64,000 nucleotides of DNA from CBDCME01 sp965218865 (GCA_965218865.1 CBDCME010000032.1:105452-169451), one strand, 5' to 3'; counted from the first letter of the stretch, positions 26,285-36,036 are shown. A program made the numbers and translations. The notes: generated from the sequence alone by a model not told the origin.

Positions 26285-27747
26285 GAGGCGCCGCCTCCGC
26301 CGCCTTCCCGCTCGGGGTCGAGACGGATGGTCGGGTCCCGGCGCGCCAGCAGGCCACGGGGACGCCATACCATGATCAAGACCATACCGGCGCCGAAGGC
26401 AAGCATCCGATATTGAGCCAGATCACGGAAGAACTCGGGTAAACCGATCATCAGGATCGCACCCAGCACGACCCCGATCTGACTGCCCATGCCGCCCATG
26501 ACGACGATGGCGAGTATGACGGCGGATTCGAGAAAGGTGAAACTCTCGGGACTGATAAATCCCTGCCGGGTGGCGAAAAACGAGCCGGCGAACCCGGCGA
26601 ACATGGCTCCGATCGCGAACGCGGTCAGCTTTGTGTTGGTCGGATTGATCCCGAGCGAGCGGCAGGCGATTTCATCCTCGCGCAAGGCTTCCCAGGCTCG
26701 CCCGATGGGAAGGCGGCGGATCCGCAGGGTAAAAAAGTTCGTCAGCAAGGCGAGAGCAAGGACCAGGTAATAAAGGAATATGATCCGTTGGATCGGCTCG
26801 TACTCGAGACCGAAGAAACTGTGGAAGGTCGACCCGCCGTCGGGCGCCGAGCGCGCGAACGGCAAGCCGAAGAACGACGGACGCTCGATCCCGGAGATAC
26901 CATCCGGCCCGCCGGTAAATGTATACCAGTTTAGCAGAATGACGCGGATCATCTCCCCGAATCCGAGCGTCACGATGGCCAGATAGTCGCCGCGCAGGCG
27001 GAGCACGGGGAAACCGAGCAAGATGCCGAACAGAGCCGCGAGCCCCCCCGCGAGAGGTAGACATACCCAAAACGGCCAGTCGAAATAGAGCCCCAGCAAG
27101 GCATAGCTGTAGGCTCCGACGGCGTAGAAGGCGACGTACCCGAGATCGAGCAGCCCGGCAAGACCGACCACGATATTGAGGCCCCAGCCGAGCATGATGT
27201 ACGTCAACACCAGAATTGCGAGATCGAGGAATCGACGGTCGGCGACAGGCAGGAACGGCAACACCAACGCCAGCGCGATCACGAACAGCATGGCCGGCAT
27301 CTGCTTTCGCCGCAGCCACTCCCCGGCACCGATAATTCGGCGCCGCGGCCGAAGCTGGCGCAGCGCCAGCGCGGCCCGAAGGGCGACCACGGAAGCCGCG
27401 ATCGCGCTCAACCAACTCAAGGGATGATGAGGCACGAAGGTCAACAGCTCAACGAGGCCGAGGAGTAGAATCCCGGCGACCAGGACGCTGACGCCCAACA
27501 CCGGCCACGCCGCCCTGCCGTGGGCCAGCCCAAGGCCCAGCCGTCCGAAGAAGATCACCGCCACCGCGATCACCGTCTCGGGGAGCCGGTATCGGACCGC
27601 TAGACCGGCCCCGCCACCCTGGTTGAAGGTCTCGAAAAAGACCATGGGAATGGCCAGCATGGACGCCACCAGAGCGACCAGCGCGGCATCCTTGAGGGGC
27701 GCGAAGAAAGCATTTACTCCGGTGGGAGAAGCACCCGGAGGCGCCAT
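26281..27747 (-). CDS. livM: Branched-chain amino-acid ABC transporter permease
   Basis: A 488-residue inner-membrane permease. The conserved part begins near residue 165 with LAILVLTYIMLGWGLNIVVGLAGLLDLGYVAF (a membrane helix plus the family motif), followed by LRGDYLAIVTLGFGEMIRV and the coupling loop GRAWEALREDEIACRSLG. The first 150 residues add several membrane helices, as in other large LivM proteins of this class. ATG 27747, 2 bp after livH, is the start; the open frame continues upstream across livH without homology. Confidence 0.92.
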   Translation of the reverse strand: MAPPGASPTGVNAFFAPLKDAALVALVASMLAIPMVFFETFNQGGGAGLAVRYRLPETVIAVAVIFFGRLGLGLAHGRAAWPVLGVSVLVAGILLLGLVELLTFVPHHPLSWLSAIAASVVALRAALALRQLRPRRRIIGAGEWLRRKQMPAMLFVIALALVLPFLPVADRRFLDLAILVLTYIMLGWGLNIVVGLAGLLDLGYVAFYAVGAYSYALLGLYFDWPFWVCLPLAGGLAALFGILLGFPVLRLRGDYLAIVTLGFGEMIRVILLNWYTFTGGPDGISGIERPSFFGLPFARSAPDGGSTFHSFFGLEYEPIQRIIFLYYLVLALALLTNFFTLRIRRLPIGRAWEALREDEIACRSLGINPTNTKLTAFAIGAMFAGFAGSFFATRQGFISPESFTFLESAVILAIVVMGGMGSQIGVVLGAILMIGLPEFFRDLAQYRMLAFGAGMVLIMVWRPRGLLARRDPTIRLDPEREGGGGGAS

Positions 27748-27749
27748 CG

Positions 27750-28667
27750 TCAGACCTTTTCCACTTCCGGCCTCCCGAGCAATCCGCTGGGCCGAAAGAT
27801 CAGTACCAGAACAAGAATGGAAAAGACGGCCACGTCCTTGTATTCGATCGTAAAATAGGCTGACCAGAAGGCCTCGATCAGTCCGATGAGCAAGGCGCCG
27901 AGCATGGCGCCGGGCAACGATCCGATACCGCCGAGAACCGCGGCCGTGAACGCTTTCAGTCCGGCCAGGAAACCGATATAGAAATCGATCACGCCATAGT
28001 ACATGGTGACCATCACCCCGGCCACGGCGGCGAGCGCTGCCCCCATGACGAAGGTCAGCGAAATCGTCCGGTCGACGTGAACGCCGACGAGCGCCGCCAT
28101 GATCCGGTCCTGGGCGCAGGCCCGCTGCGCCCGCCCCAGGGGAGTCCGGGCGATGATCAGCGAAAATCCCACCATCAGCGCCAGGGTCAAGACAACGATC
28201 AAAATCTGCATGTAGCTGAGCGATACCAAAAACCCGTCGGCCCGCGCCATGAGCGTGACCCCGCCCGCCACGACCGGCTGCATGGGCTTGACCCTCGCCC
28301 CCTGCAGGAGCTGAACGTAATTCTGCAGAAAGATCGACATGCCGATAGCGGAAATCAGCGGCGCCAGACGAAACGAACCCCGAAGCGGTCGATAAGCCAA
28401 ACGCTCGACAGACCAACCATACGCCGCGGTGAAGATCATCGAAACGACGAGGACGATAAGGAGCGCCAGGGGAATCCACGTGATACCGGTAAGACCGATA
28501 ACGATGAGCGCGATCAGGCCGCAAAAAGCGCCGATCATGTAAATTTCGCCATGAGCAAAATTGATCATGCCGATAATCCCGTACACCATCGTGTACCCGA
28601 TCGCGATCAAACCGTAAATTGCGCCAAGCGTAACCCCGTTTATTAATTGTTGTAGAAAATAATGCAC
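27750..28667 (-). CDS. livH: Branched-chain amino-acid ABC transporter permease
   Basis: A 305-residue permease with about eight helices that pairs with LivM. Typical sequence includes LINGVTLGAIYGLIAIGYTM and MINFAHGEIYMIGAF at the N-terminus, the cytoplasmic coupling segment RTPLGRAQRACAQD, and LGGIGSLPGAMLGALLIGL near the C-terminus. It heads the livHMGF-DUF operon; livK follows after a longer gap and may have its own promoter. Confidence 0.94.
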   Translation of the reverse strand: MHYFLQQLINGVTLGAIYGLIAIGYTMVYGIIGMINFAHGEIYMIGAFCGLIALIVIGLTGITWIPLALLIVLVVSMIFTAAYGWSVERLAYRPLRGSFRLAPLISAIGMSIFLQNYVQLLQGARVKPMQPVVAGGVTLMARADGFLVSLSYMQILIVVLTLALMVGFSLIIARTPLGRAQRACAQDRIMAALVGVHVDRTISLTFVMGAALAAVAGVMVTMYYGVIDFYIGFLAGLKAFTAAVLGGIGSLPGAMLGALLIGLIEAFWSAYFTIEYKDVAVFSILVLVLIFRPSGLLGRPEVEKV

Positions 28668-28701
28668 AATTTACCGCCTTTCCGTTTACATGAATACTTA
28701 C

Positions 28702-28730
28702 TGTCTTCTCGAAAATGCGCCTCCGCGCAT
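28702..28730 (+). repeat. Half copy of the palindromic repeat
   Basis: TCTCGAAAATGCGC followed by CTCCGCGCAT repeats the left half of the unit that starts nine bases later. The doubled left arm suggests slippage or an older insertion. It lies upstream of livH. Confidence 0.65.
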
Positions 28731-28738
28731 ACTTACTG

Positions 28739-28809
28739 TCTGTTCGAAAATGCGCATCCGCGCATACATTGTGTCCGTTCCAGCCCAGTGCCGCGAGTTT
28801 TCGAACAGA
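28739..28809. repeat. Intact 71-bp palindromic repeat unit
   Basis: The unit is bounded by perfect 12-bp inverted ends TCTGTTCGAAAA and TTTTCGAACAGA and contains an inner TGCGC..GCGCA stem. It lies in the livH-rpmG gap. Both IS110 elements in the window are embedded in diverged copies of this unit. Confidence 0.8.
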
Positions 28810-28964
28810 CTGCTACAAATTTTGATATCGATCGAATCCGGCGACGAGAATCACAACCCGACGGTCCGGTCCGGAAGCCGGGAAGGGTTGACAGGGGGCG
28901 TTCGTGTATTATTTTCGGATCAAGGACTCTCGGACCCGCGCGGATTTCGGCGGAACGGTGAAAC

Positions 28965-29132
28965 ATGGCGAAACCCAGCACCATACTGATCAAGCTCCAG
29001 AGCACGGCGGGGACAGGTTATTTCTACACCGCCAAGAAGAACCCCCGCAAGACGACCGATAAGCTCAAATTCCGTAAATACGACCCGGTGGCCCGCAAAC
29101 ATGTCGTTTTCAAGGAGACGAAGATCAAATAG
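28965..29132 (+). CDS. rpmG: 50S ribosomal protein L33
   Basis: A 55-residue basic ribosomal protein starting MAKPSTILIKLQSTAGTG, with the family core YFYTAKKNPRKTTDKL and KYDPVARKHVVFKE. The Cys pairs of zinc-binding L33 forms are absent, as in most alphaproteobacterial L33. The length is normal. It is a single gene on the plus strand, divergent from livH. Confidence 0.95.
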   Translation: MAKPSTILIKLQSTAGTGYFYTAKKNPRKTTDKLKFRKYDPVARKHVVFKETKIK

Positions 29133-29181
29133 GATGCGGTCTCCTCGTGCCAGGGGAATCCACACAAGGCGTTGAGGCGTC

Positions 29182-30684
29182 ATGACAGCCATGTTGTCAC
29201 TCGAGGATTGGCGGTCTCAAGCCAATCGACTGCGGTTCCGTAACCAGGCCTTCATCGACGGAAAATATCGCGACTCCGTGGACGGCGCCACATTCGATTG
29301 TCTGAATCCGGCCAATGGAACCACCACGACCAAGGTCGCGGCGGGTGACAAGGCAGACGTTGATCTCGCCGTCGCCGCCGCCCGTTCGGCGTTCGAAACG
29401 GGACACTGGTCCAACGCCGCCCCGGCCCAGCGAAAATCAGTACTTCTCAGGCTCGCCGAACTGATTCGAAAACACCGCGATGAACTGGCGCTGCTGGAAA
29501 CGATCGACATGGGAAAACCGATCAGCAGCGCCCTAGCGATCGACGTTCCGGCGGCCGCGAAATGTATTCAGTGGTACGCGGAAACGATCGACAAGATTTA
29601 TGACGAGGTTGCCCCCACCGGCCCGGAGGCGTTGGCATTGATCACCCGCGAGCCCTTGGGCGTCATTGCCGCGGTCGTGCCGTGGAATTTCCCCTTGCTG
29701 ATGGCGTGTTGGAAATTGGGTCCGGCACTGGCAACCGGCAACAGCGTGATTCTCAAACCGGCCGAGCAATCGCCGTTGAGCGCGATCCGCCTCGCCGAGC
29801 TGGCGCAGGAAGCGGGTCTTCCAGAAGGCGTTCTCAACGTCGTTCCGGGATTCGGCGAAACCGCCGGCCGGGCGTTGGGACTCCATCCAGACGTCGATGC
29901 CGTCGCCTTCACGGGATCGGCCGAGGTCGGCAAGCTATTCCTCAAGTATGCCGGCGAATCGAACATGAAGCGGGTGAGCCTCGAGTGTGGCGGCAAGACC
30001 CCGAACATCATCATGAGCGATTGTCCGGATATCGACACCGCCGCGCGGGCGGCTGCTTTCGGTATCTTCTTCAACCAAGGTGAGGTCTGTAACGCCGGTT
30101 CGAGGCTCTTCGTCGAGGAGCCGATCAGGGAACAAGTATTGGAGCGGATCGCGGAAGTCGCAAAAAAGATGAAACCGGGTGAACCGCTCGATCCGGCGAC
30201 CCAGATGGGCGCCATCGTCGACGAAAACCAACTGGCGCGGGTCTGCGGATACATCGCGGCCGGAAAGGAGGCCGGCGCCCGTCTGCGGTTGGGCGGGGAA
30301 CGCGTGCGCGCCGACAGCGGCGGCTTTTTCGTTGAACCCACCGTTTTCGACTCGGTCGACAATCGGATGAAGATCGCTCAGGAGGAGATATTCGGACCCG
30401 TACTGTCGACCATCGTATTCGAGGACCTGGAAGACGCGATTCGAATGGGCAACGATTCGATTTACGGTTTGGCCGCGGCGATTTGGACCCGGGACGTGGC
30501 AACGGCACATAGAACCGCGCGCCGCTTGCGCGCCGGAACCGTATGGGTCAACTGCTTCGATCACGGAGACATCTCGGTGCCGTTCGGCGGTTATAAGGAA
30601 TCGGGGTTCGGCCGAGACAAGTCCCTGCACGCAATCGAGAAATACACCCAGCTCAAGACAATCTGGCTAAATCTCGAAATCTGA
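29182..30684 (+). CDS. NAD(P)-dependent aldehyde dehydrogenase (PuuC-like)
   Basis: A 500-residue class I aldehyde dehydrogenase. The NAD-binding segment is VVPWNFPLLMACWKLGPALA, the turn is FTGSAEVGKLF, the catalytic Glu is in RVSLECGGKTPNII, and the catalytic Cys is in FFNQGEVCNAGSRLF. FGGYKESGFGRD near the end is typical of the gamma-glutamyl-aminobutyraldehyde / betaine-aldehyde branch. I infer oxidation of a polyamine-derived aldehyde, but the context (rpmG and pleD) does not confirm it. It starts 49 bp after rpmG. Confidence 0.85.
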   Translation: MTAMLSLEDWRSQANRLRFRNQAFIDGKYRDSVDGATFDCLNPANGTTTTKVAAGDKADVDLAVAAARSAFETGHWSNAAPAQRKSVLLRLAELIRKHRDELALLETIDMGKPISSALAIDVPAAAKCIQWYAETIDKIYDEVAPTGPEALALITREPLGVIAAVVPWNFPLLMACWKLGPALATGNSVILKPAEQSPLSAIRLAELAQEAGLPEGVLNVVPGFGETAGRALGLHPDVDAVAFTGSAEVGKLFLKYAGESNMKRVSLECGGKTPNIIMSDCPDIDTAARAAAFGIFFNQGEVCNAGSRLFVEEPIREQVLERIAEVAKKMKPGEPLDPATQMGAIVDENQLARVCGYIAAGKEAGARLRLGGERVRADSGGFFVEPTVFDSVDNRMKIAQEEIFGPVLSTIVFEDLEDAIRMGNDSIYGLAAAIWTRDVATAHRTARRLRAGTVWVNCFDHGDISVPFGGYKESGFGRDKSLHAIEKYTQLKTIWLNLEI

Positions 30685-30751
30685 ACCTGAAAACCAGCCC
30701 GGGCACGACGCACCCCAGCGCACGACCCACTCCAGCGCACGAATTTTGCCG

Positions 30752-32158
30752 TCAAGCTTCGGCTTCGTAGCGAACCTTGGGATCGATCGTGTTGGTGATG
30801 ACCTGGTCGCGCCCCGAGCATTTGGCCGCGTAAAGCGCCTCATCAGCCCGTTTCAACACGTCGTCGGAGGAATGATCGCCAGGTTCGGCGGCCGCCAGCC
30901 CCACGCTCACGGTCACCCGGATTTCACCTCCAGACGCCGATGTCTCGAATGGCCGATCGGCAACGCCGGCGCGAATGCGCTCGGCCAGGACACTCGCCTT
31001 GGCCAAATCGGTATCCGGCATGACGACGACGAATTCCTCGTCGCCAAAACGGGCCGATAAATCACTCGCCCTGTGGTTCCAGGTCAGACGACGCGCGAGT
31101 TCGCGCAACACCTCGTCGCCGACAGTGTGGCCGTGGGTATCGTTGATCGCCTTGAAATGATCCACATCGACCATACTGACGACCAGAGATTTGGCGCTCC
31201 CGTTCATTTGTTGAAGCAACGAATCCAGGTGGGCGGTGAGATAACGGCGATTATGGAGCCCCGTCAGACTGTCGGTGATCGCGGCAGCCACCGAACGACG
31301 ATAGCTTTTCCGCAACTGGTCCAGGTAACGCTTGTGGCGAACCTGCCTGCGGGCGCGGACGATCAACTCATATTCGTCCACGGGCCGGAAAAAATAATCG
31401 TTGAAGCCGATTTCGAGGCCCTTGGCGAGCTTCTCCGCATCGTTTGGATCAACGAGCATGAGCAGCGGCACCCGACGGGTACGGTTGCGGGCGCGCAAGC
31501 GCGATCCCAAACGAATCCTGTCCGTGCCCTGAAGATCGACGCTGACAATGACCAGATCGAAGGAATCGGTATCGACCAGCTCGAGCGCCGCCTGTTCATC
31601 GCCAACGCAGGTCACACAATTTCGGGCCGAGAGAACGCGCTCTATGTTCCGGGCCTCGATCGGGCAATCCTCGACCACCAGAATTCGGGCATCGATACCG
31701 CGTTCCGAGATGGCGCGCACGCTGTCCGGATCGACGACCCGGAGCTGCATGCTCGTATGTTCCCGCAAACGCAACTCGTCGAGCGCCATTTTCAAGCGCA
31801 GAAGAGAACGGATACGCGCGAACAAGGCGACGTCGTTCACGGGTCTGGTCAGAAAATCGTCGGCGCCGGCTTCTAGTCCCCTGATCTTATCGGCACGATC
31901 GGAGAGCGCCGTTACCATGACGACCGGGAGATGCCAGGTTTCGGCGTCATGCTTGATCCGGCGGCAAACTTCGAACCCGTCCATTCCCGGCATCATAACG
32001 TCGAGCAGTAAAAGGTCCGGATTCTGCTTGGCAACGATGTCCAGTGCCTGCTCACCGTCCGTCGCTGTCAGCACCTCGTAGTATTCGCTCGACAGTTTTG
32101 CCTGTAATACCTTGATGTTGAGGGGCTGATCGTCGACGACGAAAACCTTCGCGGTCAT
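30752..32158 (-). CDS. pleD: Response-regulator diguanylate cyclase PleD
   Basis: A 468-residue REC-REC-GGDEF protein that makes c-di-GMP and helps drive the polar and cell-cycle programme. The first REC has the phosphoacceptor in LLLLDVMMPGMDG, but its usual Lys is Arg (FLTRPVND). The second REC has lost the acceptor Asp (VIVSVDLQG), as in PleD adaptors. The active loop is RFGDEEF rather than GGEEF, and the inhibitory site RASD stands exactly five residues earlier. It lies 3 bp downstream of divK. Confidence 0.92.
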   Translation of the reverse strand: MTAKVFVVDDQPLNIKVLQAKLSSEYYEVLTATDGEQALDIVAKQNPDLLLLDVMMPGMDGFEVCRRIKHDAETWHLPVVMVTALSDRADKIRGLEAGADDFLTRPVNDVALFARIRSLLRLKMALDELRLREHTSMQLRVVDPDSVRAISERGIDARILVVEDCPIEARNIERVLSARNCVTCVGDEQAALELVDTDSFDLVIVSVDLQGTDRIRLGSRLRARNRTRRVPLLMLVDPNDAEKLAKGLEIGFNDYFFRPVDEYELIVRARRQVRHKRYLDQLRKSYRRSVAAAITDSLTGLHNRRYLTAHLDSLLQQMNGSAKSLVVSMVDVDHFKAINDTHGHTVGDEVLRELARRLTWNHRASDLSARFGDEEFVVVMPDTDLAKASVLAERIRAGVADRPFETSASGGEIRVTVSVGLAAAEPGDHSSDDVLKRADEALYAAKCSGRDQVITNTIDPKVRYEAEA

Positions 32159-32161
32159 GGC

Positions 32162-32527
32162 CTATTCCACGAAGCGTTTTACCGTATGGATCAACTCGGT
32201 CACCGAAATAGGTTTGGCGACATAGGCCTCGCAACCACCGTCGCGAATCTTCTCTCGATCGCCCTTCATCGCGAAAGCTGTAACGGCAACGATCGGGATC
32301 GACTTGATTTCGTCGTCGTCCTTCATCCAGCGAGTGACGTCCAGCCCCGACACCTCGGGCAACTGAATATCCATTAGGATCAAATCCGGATGGTGTTCCC
32401 GGGCAAGCTGGAGCGCCTCCTTGCCCTCGCGCGTTTGCAGGGTGGCGAAGCCATGCGCCTCAAGAAGGTCGCGGAACAGCTTCATGTTAAGCTCATTGTC
32501 TTCGACAATGAGGACCGTCTTGGCCAC
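32162..32527 (-). CDS. divK: Single-domain response regulator DivK
   Basis: A 121-residue CheY-like receiver that relays cell-cycle phosphorylation to kinases such as DivJ/PleC and acts with PleD. It starts VAKTVLIVEDNELNMKLF from a GTG at 32527, the point where homology begins. The acceptor Asp is in LILMDIQLPEVSGLDV, the switch Thr in VAVTAFAM and the conserved Lys in YVAKPISV. An ATG 48 bases upstream is in frame but adds no homology. It is transcribed with pleD, as in Caulobacter. Confidence 0.9.
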   Translation of the reverse strand: MAKTVLIVEDNELNMKLFRDLLEAHGFATLQTREGKEALQLAREHHPDLILMDIQLPEVSGLDVTRWMKDDDEIKSIPIVAVTAFAMKGDREKIRDGGCEAYVAKPISVTELIHTVKRFVE

Positions 32528-32623
32528 CCCTTGATCCCCCACACCGGAAAGCCGGTCGGAACCCATCCCGGGCTCGGTCCAGTTTAACACTTCAAATAGC
32601 CCCCGGCTAGGATTACTGTTAAT

Positions 32624-32957
32624 GATGAGCTGATCCCGGCCTATTCGCCGGAGGCCCGGGGCCGCTCGGAGCGCATGTTCGGCACCCTGCAGAAACGCCT
32701 GCCGCAGGAACTCGAGCTCGCCGGCATCACCGATATGGCGGCCGCCAACCGGTTCCTGAAAGAGGACTTCCTGCCGGCCCACAATGCCCGCTTAGCCTCC
32801 GCCTTCGTGCCGTTCGCCGGCAACCTGGCGGATGCAGGAGGACCGTGTGGTCGGCAATGACAACACGGTGCGCTACAAGAACTTGAGCCTGCAGATCCCG
32901 GCAGGCCGCCATCGCCACCACTACGTCAAGGCCAAAGTAGTGTGCACGAATATTTGA
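32624..32957 (+). pseudogene. ISNCY-type transposase, C-terminal remnant
   Basis: The frame DELIPAYSPEARGRSERMF...LPQELELAGITDMAAANRF...LPAHNARLASAFVP matches the C-terminus of ISNCY-type integrase-fold transposases. It shifts near 32835 into another frame continuing EDRVVGNDNTVRYKNLSLQI and HHYVKAKV. The catalytic core and element ends are missing, so it is an old fragment. The next 190 bp to 33146 contain nothing I recognise. Confidence 0.75.
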
Positions 32958-33146
32958 TCACGTAAAGGTTACGAATCCCTTACCTTACCGTACCGGATTG
33001 GTTACGGATTCTTGATGTTCGATGGCGTAAATCCTACTGGTCGGTGGCAAGATTTCGTGCCCTGCTACCGAACAAGGACCGTCGAACTCTCGCGCTCCGC
33101 GCCCGAACAAGCCCAACTTGCGTCGTCCATTTCCTCGCCACCGAGA

Positions 33147-33953
33147 TCAACAGTCCGGCGGCAATACCTCGATCTTGTCGAGGTTGCCATGAATCGTGAA
33201 GTCGCCGTAATCAATATCGACGGAGTCGGCGACACCGTCCGCCCGGATCAATAATCCCACTTCGAATTCAGGTTCGGATGTCATTTTCAGGATCGAGAAA
33301 TACGCCAACCGGATCGGCCAAAGCTGGTGCGGTGTCCCATCCTCATCCGTCTCCCCGGAAACCTCCGGCAAACCGATGAAGGCACTTACGAGACTTGGAT
33401 CGTCGAGCGCCGAACCGTCGAACACGGGACGCACGAAGTAGCGTTGGCCAACGCGCGCGGTATCGATCACCATCCGGGTGTGCTGGGTCGGAAACAGGGT
33501 TCCAGGAGGAAGCTCTCTCTCCTCCGCCTCGGGCTTCGTAAATACGGCGGTGCCGGCACCATTCCGATCGAGTTCGGCGCGACCGCTTACGTTTTCGACG
33601 GGGTTCCCGTTACGCCAGGTTTTTTGATGGAAGCTGAACCGATCTCCCTCCTTCGATTCCCAGCTCAAAAATTTTGAATACGACTGCACCTCGTCGCCGG
33701 GATCCGAGATCACCTCGAGGGCGATTCGCTGGTCGACAGTCCAGCCTTCGCAGACGTCGACAACCTCTAGCGACATACGCCCCCTCACCTGGCGAACACC
33801 ACTCCCTTGCTCGGCAGAACCGAGTGTCATGTTGTAGAAGGCCCGGTGCCCAAGGAGCTCGGCGTTGGCGGCATGGGATACGGCGACCACAAAACAAACG
33901 GCCGCACAGGCGCCAATCGTGCCAAACATGGATTTGCCATGGGATGTCGACAT
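33147..33953 (-). CDS. Periplasmic EipB-like protein (DUF1849)
   Basis: A 268-residue secreted protein of the EipB family, which in Brucella supports envelope integrity. A signal peptide (MSTSHGKSMFGTIGACAAVC...) precedes HRAFYNMTLGSAEQGSGV, VRGRMSLEVVDVCEGW and YSKFLSWESKEGDRFSF. The family disulfide pair can be placed at Cys in DVCEGW and the C-terminal Cys (LPPDC). I start at ATG 33953 because it begins the signal peptide. It is a single gene in a region with transposon scraps on both sides. Confidence 0.85.
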   Translation of the reverse strand: MSTSHGKSMFGTIGACAAVCFVVAVSHAANAELLGHRAFYNMTLGSAEQGSGVRQVRGRMSLEVVDVCEGWTVDQRIALEVISDPGDEVQSYSKFLSWESKEGDRFSFHQKTWRNGNPVENVSGRAELDRNGAGTAVFTKPEAEERELPPGTLFPTQHTRMVIDTARVGQRYFVRPVFDGSALDDPSLVSAFIGLPEVSGETDEDGTPHQLWPIRLAYFSILKMTSEPEFEVGLLIRADGVADSVDIDYGDFTIHGNLDKIEVLPPDC

Positions 33954-34197
33954 GATTTTGCCTGAAATCGGGATGGAGAATCCTTCCACACCAACATTGG
34001 CGCCTTCCGCTGATAGCGTCAATTAGTTTCCGAAAATTCAGTGGTTTAAACTTTTTCCCACTCAATATTGCCACCCGATTTGCACTTCAGCTATTGAGTT
34101 GGGGTGGCATCGATTGCGCGGCGGTTTCGAAAGCTCAGTTTACTAAGATCACAAAATAATACCTGACATATTGATCGGACTGTGCTATACATGGTGC

Positions 34198-34560
34198 ATG
34201 GAAGCGCGTGACTTTCGTGGCATTGGTCGGGCGGCGCAGGAGGAACTCCGGCGTCGGGCGATCGTGCTTGTCGAGCAGGGTGGATCGAGCCAGGCCGAGG
34301 CGGCCAGGGTTGTTGGCGTGCAGCGGCAGACGGTCAACATCTGGCTCAAGCGGTATCGCGAACGGGGCGAGGACGGCCTCCTGGATGGTCGTCGGGTTTC
34401 CGGACGCAAGGGCAAGGGGGCGCTGACCACCGAGGAGGGCCGGCAAGTCCGCCGCTGGATCGCCGACAAGACGCCCGATCAGCTCAAACTGCCGTTTGCA
34501 TTGTGGACGTCCCGTGCGGTGCGCGAGTTGATCGAGCGCCGGCACCCGCGCCGTCTTGCG
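34198..34560 (+). pseudogene. IS630-type transposase, N-terminal remnant (not IS630-A)
   Basis: About 120 residues from MEARDFRGIGRAAQEEL carry the helix-turn-helix SSQAEAARVVGVQRQTVN and the linker RYRERGEDGLLDGRR, typical of IS630-type transposases. After LIERRHPRR homology stops and the DDE domain is absent. The sequence is unlike both other IS630 types in the window. Confidence 0.75.
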
Positions 34561-34868
34561 CGCAGTTCAGCGTTCATCGGATCGAGTGCGCGGTTACTTC
34601 CGGCCCCACCCCGTCAAATACGCCGCCTGATCGTCAGGTATCATAATAGGATATTAATAACTGGCTTGCGGTGTCGAGAATCACAAGCCGCCGAAAGAAT
34701 GCGGGGGGCAATTACGCTGATTGAACATGAATGGAAATATGCGCAAGCGCGGGAAGACAAGCGAGTTATTATAGAAATTGGCCCAACGTATCTAAAGGCA
34801 ATTCGATAATAACTGCGTCAATGGCACCTTTGGCGAACATTTCGTCGGCGCGCTGTGTGGCGTGATAA
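34561..34868. other. AT-richer debris with a short gene tail
   Basis: The plus frame runs on from the IS630 remnant without recognisable homology. On the minus strand, 34868-34769 encodes a protein-like tail ending in AIDAVIIELPLDTLGQFL and TAA; its upstream part would lie across the IS630-A copy. I do not recognise it. Confidence 0.3.
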
Positions 34869-36036
34869 TACCAACCGCCCTTAACATTGACTTGTGCGAT
34901 CCCACGCTCTGAGGCCGATGGACATGATCTTCCAAGGTTGGTCGGTCAGGTTGTTCCAGGCTTGGCAAGAGGCCTCGACGATGGCTTCATAGGAGTCGCA
35001 GACACGATTGGAGAGCCAGTTCTGGCGGAGGTATTGCCAGACATTTTCGGCGGGATTGAGCTCCGGGGACTTGGGTGGCAAAGGCACGAGGGAGATGTTC
35101 TCCGGGATGCCGAGTTTGGCAGTGGTGTGCCATGCGGCTTGGTCGAGCAGCACGACGGCATGGGCGTTTGGGGCAACGGCCCGGCTGATTTCCTCGAGAT
35201 GCAGGTCCATGGCTTCAGTATTGGCGCGCGGCATGACCAGCGCCGCGCCCTCACCGCGCTCGGGGCAGATGGCGCCGAAGAGATACGCCGAAGAGGTCCG
35301 TAGGTCCTTGACCTGGCGCGGGCGCGATCCCTTTGGGGCCCACTGGCGCACCAGGCTGTTCTTCTGGCCGACGCGCATTTCATCTTGAAACCAAACCTCG
35401 ATGGGCGTGTCCGGTGGCTGTGCCGCTACGATTTTCGCCAAGTGTTCGGGAAAACTTTTTTTTAAATTCCTCCTGTGCCCGCGCATCCTGGCCGACGTGG
35501 CGCGGGCGCGCGGAAATATGCGAGAACCCGAGCGCGGCCAGCAGCTTGCCGACGCTCCGCTCGTGATAGTCCACGCCGAAGCGCGTTCGGATCAGTTGCT
35601 TGAGATCGATGCAGCGCCAGCGCACGACCCCATCCCGTTCGGGATCGGGACCGGCCTCGATAGCCCGCGAAAGCGCCGCCATTTGCGACGGCGTCAACCG
35701 ACGCAACGCCCCGTTCGGCTTGCGGTCGATCAGACCGGCCGGACCTCCCGCGTTGAACCGGTGAACCCAGTCCCGCAACGTCTGCCGATCCATGCCGCCA
35801 ATACCCGCCGCGCACGCTCGATCCATCCCATCGTAGATGGCCGCCATCGACAAAAGCCGTCGCGCCTGGTTCCCATCATCGCTCCGTGCCGCAAGAACAC
35901 GGACTCTTTCAGCATCAAAGTCGTTTCGCAAAGGAATCGTTGGCATTGAACACACTCCCTTGTTGCCAACAACCTTGAATCACACAAAACCTAGCGTGTA
36001 AACCTTTGCGCGAGTCAAACTCTGGGGCGGTTGGTA
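34869..36036 (-). mobile_element. IS630-A, copy 2
   Basis: A 1168-bp copy in reverse orientation with the same 12-bp inverted ends and TAA on both sides. It cuts an HsdR-like tail on its right from the debris on its left. Confidence 0.92.
34881..35946 (-). CDS. IS630-family transposase, two overlapping frames
   Basis: The arrangement is the same as in copy 1, with frames joined at the A8 run near 35460. One visible residue difference from copy 1 is Cys instead of Phe in NRVCDSYEAI, shared with copy 4. No extra lesion is seen. Confidence 0.85.

Noticed and set aside
27748..28524. Extension of livM upstream to 747 codons
   Set aside because: The extra part lies out of frame across livH and has no homology; ATG 27747 follows livH by 2 bp.
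30752..32158. Loss of the phosphoacceptor in the second receiver of PleD as a defect
   Set aside because: The second receiver of PleD is normally a non-phosphorylated adaptor, so this is the expected state.
34869..36036. Frameshift in the IS630-A transposase as a pseudogene
   Set aside because: The same A8 junction and offset occur in all four copies, which favours programmed slippage.
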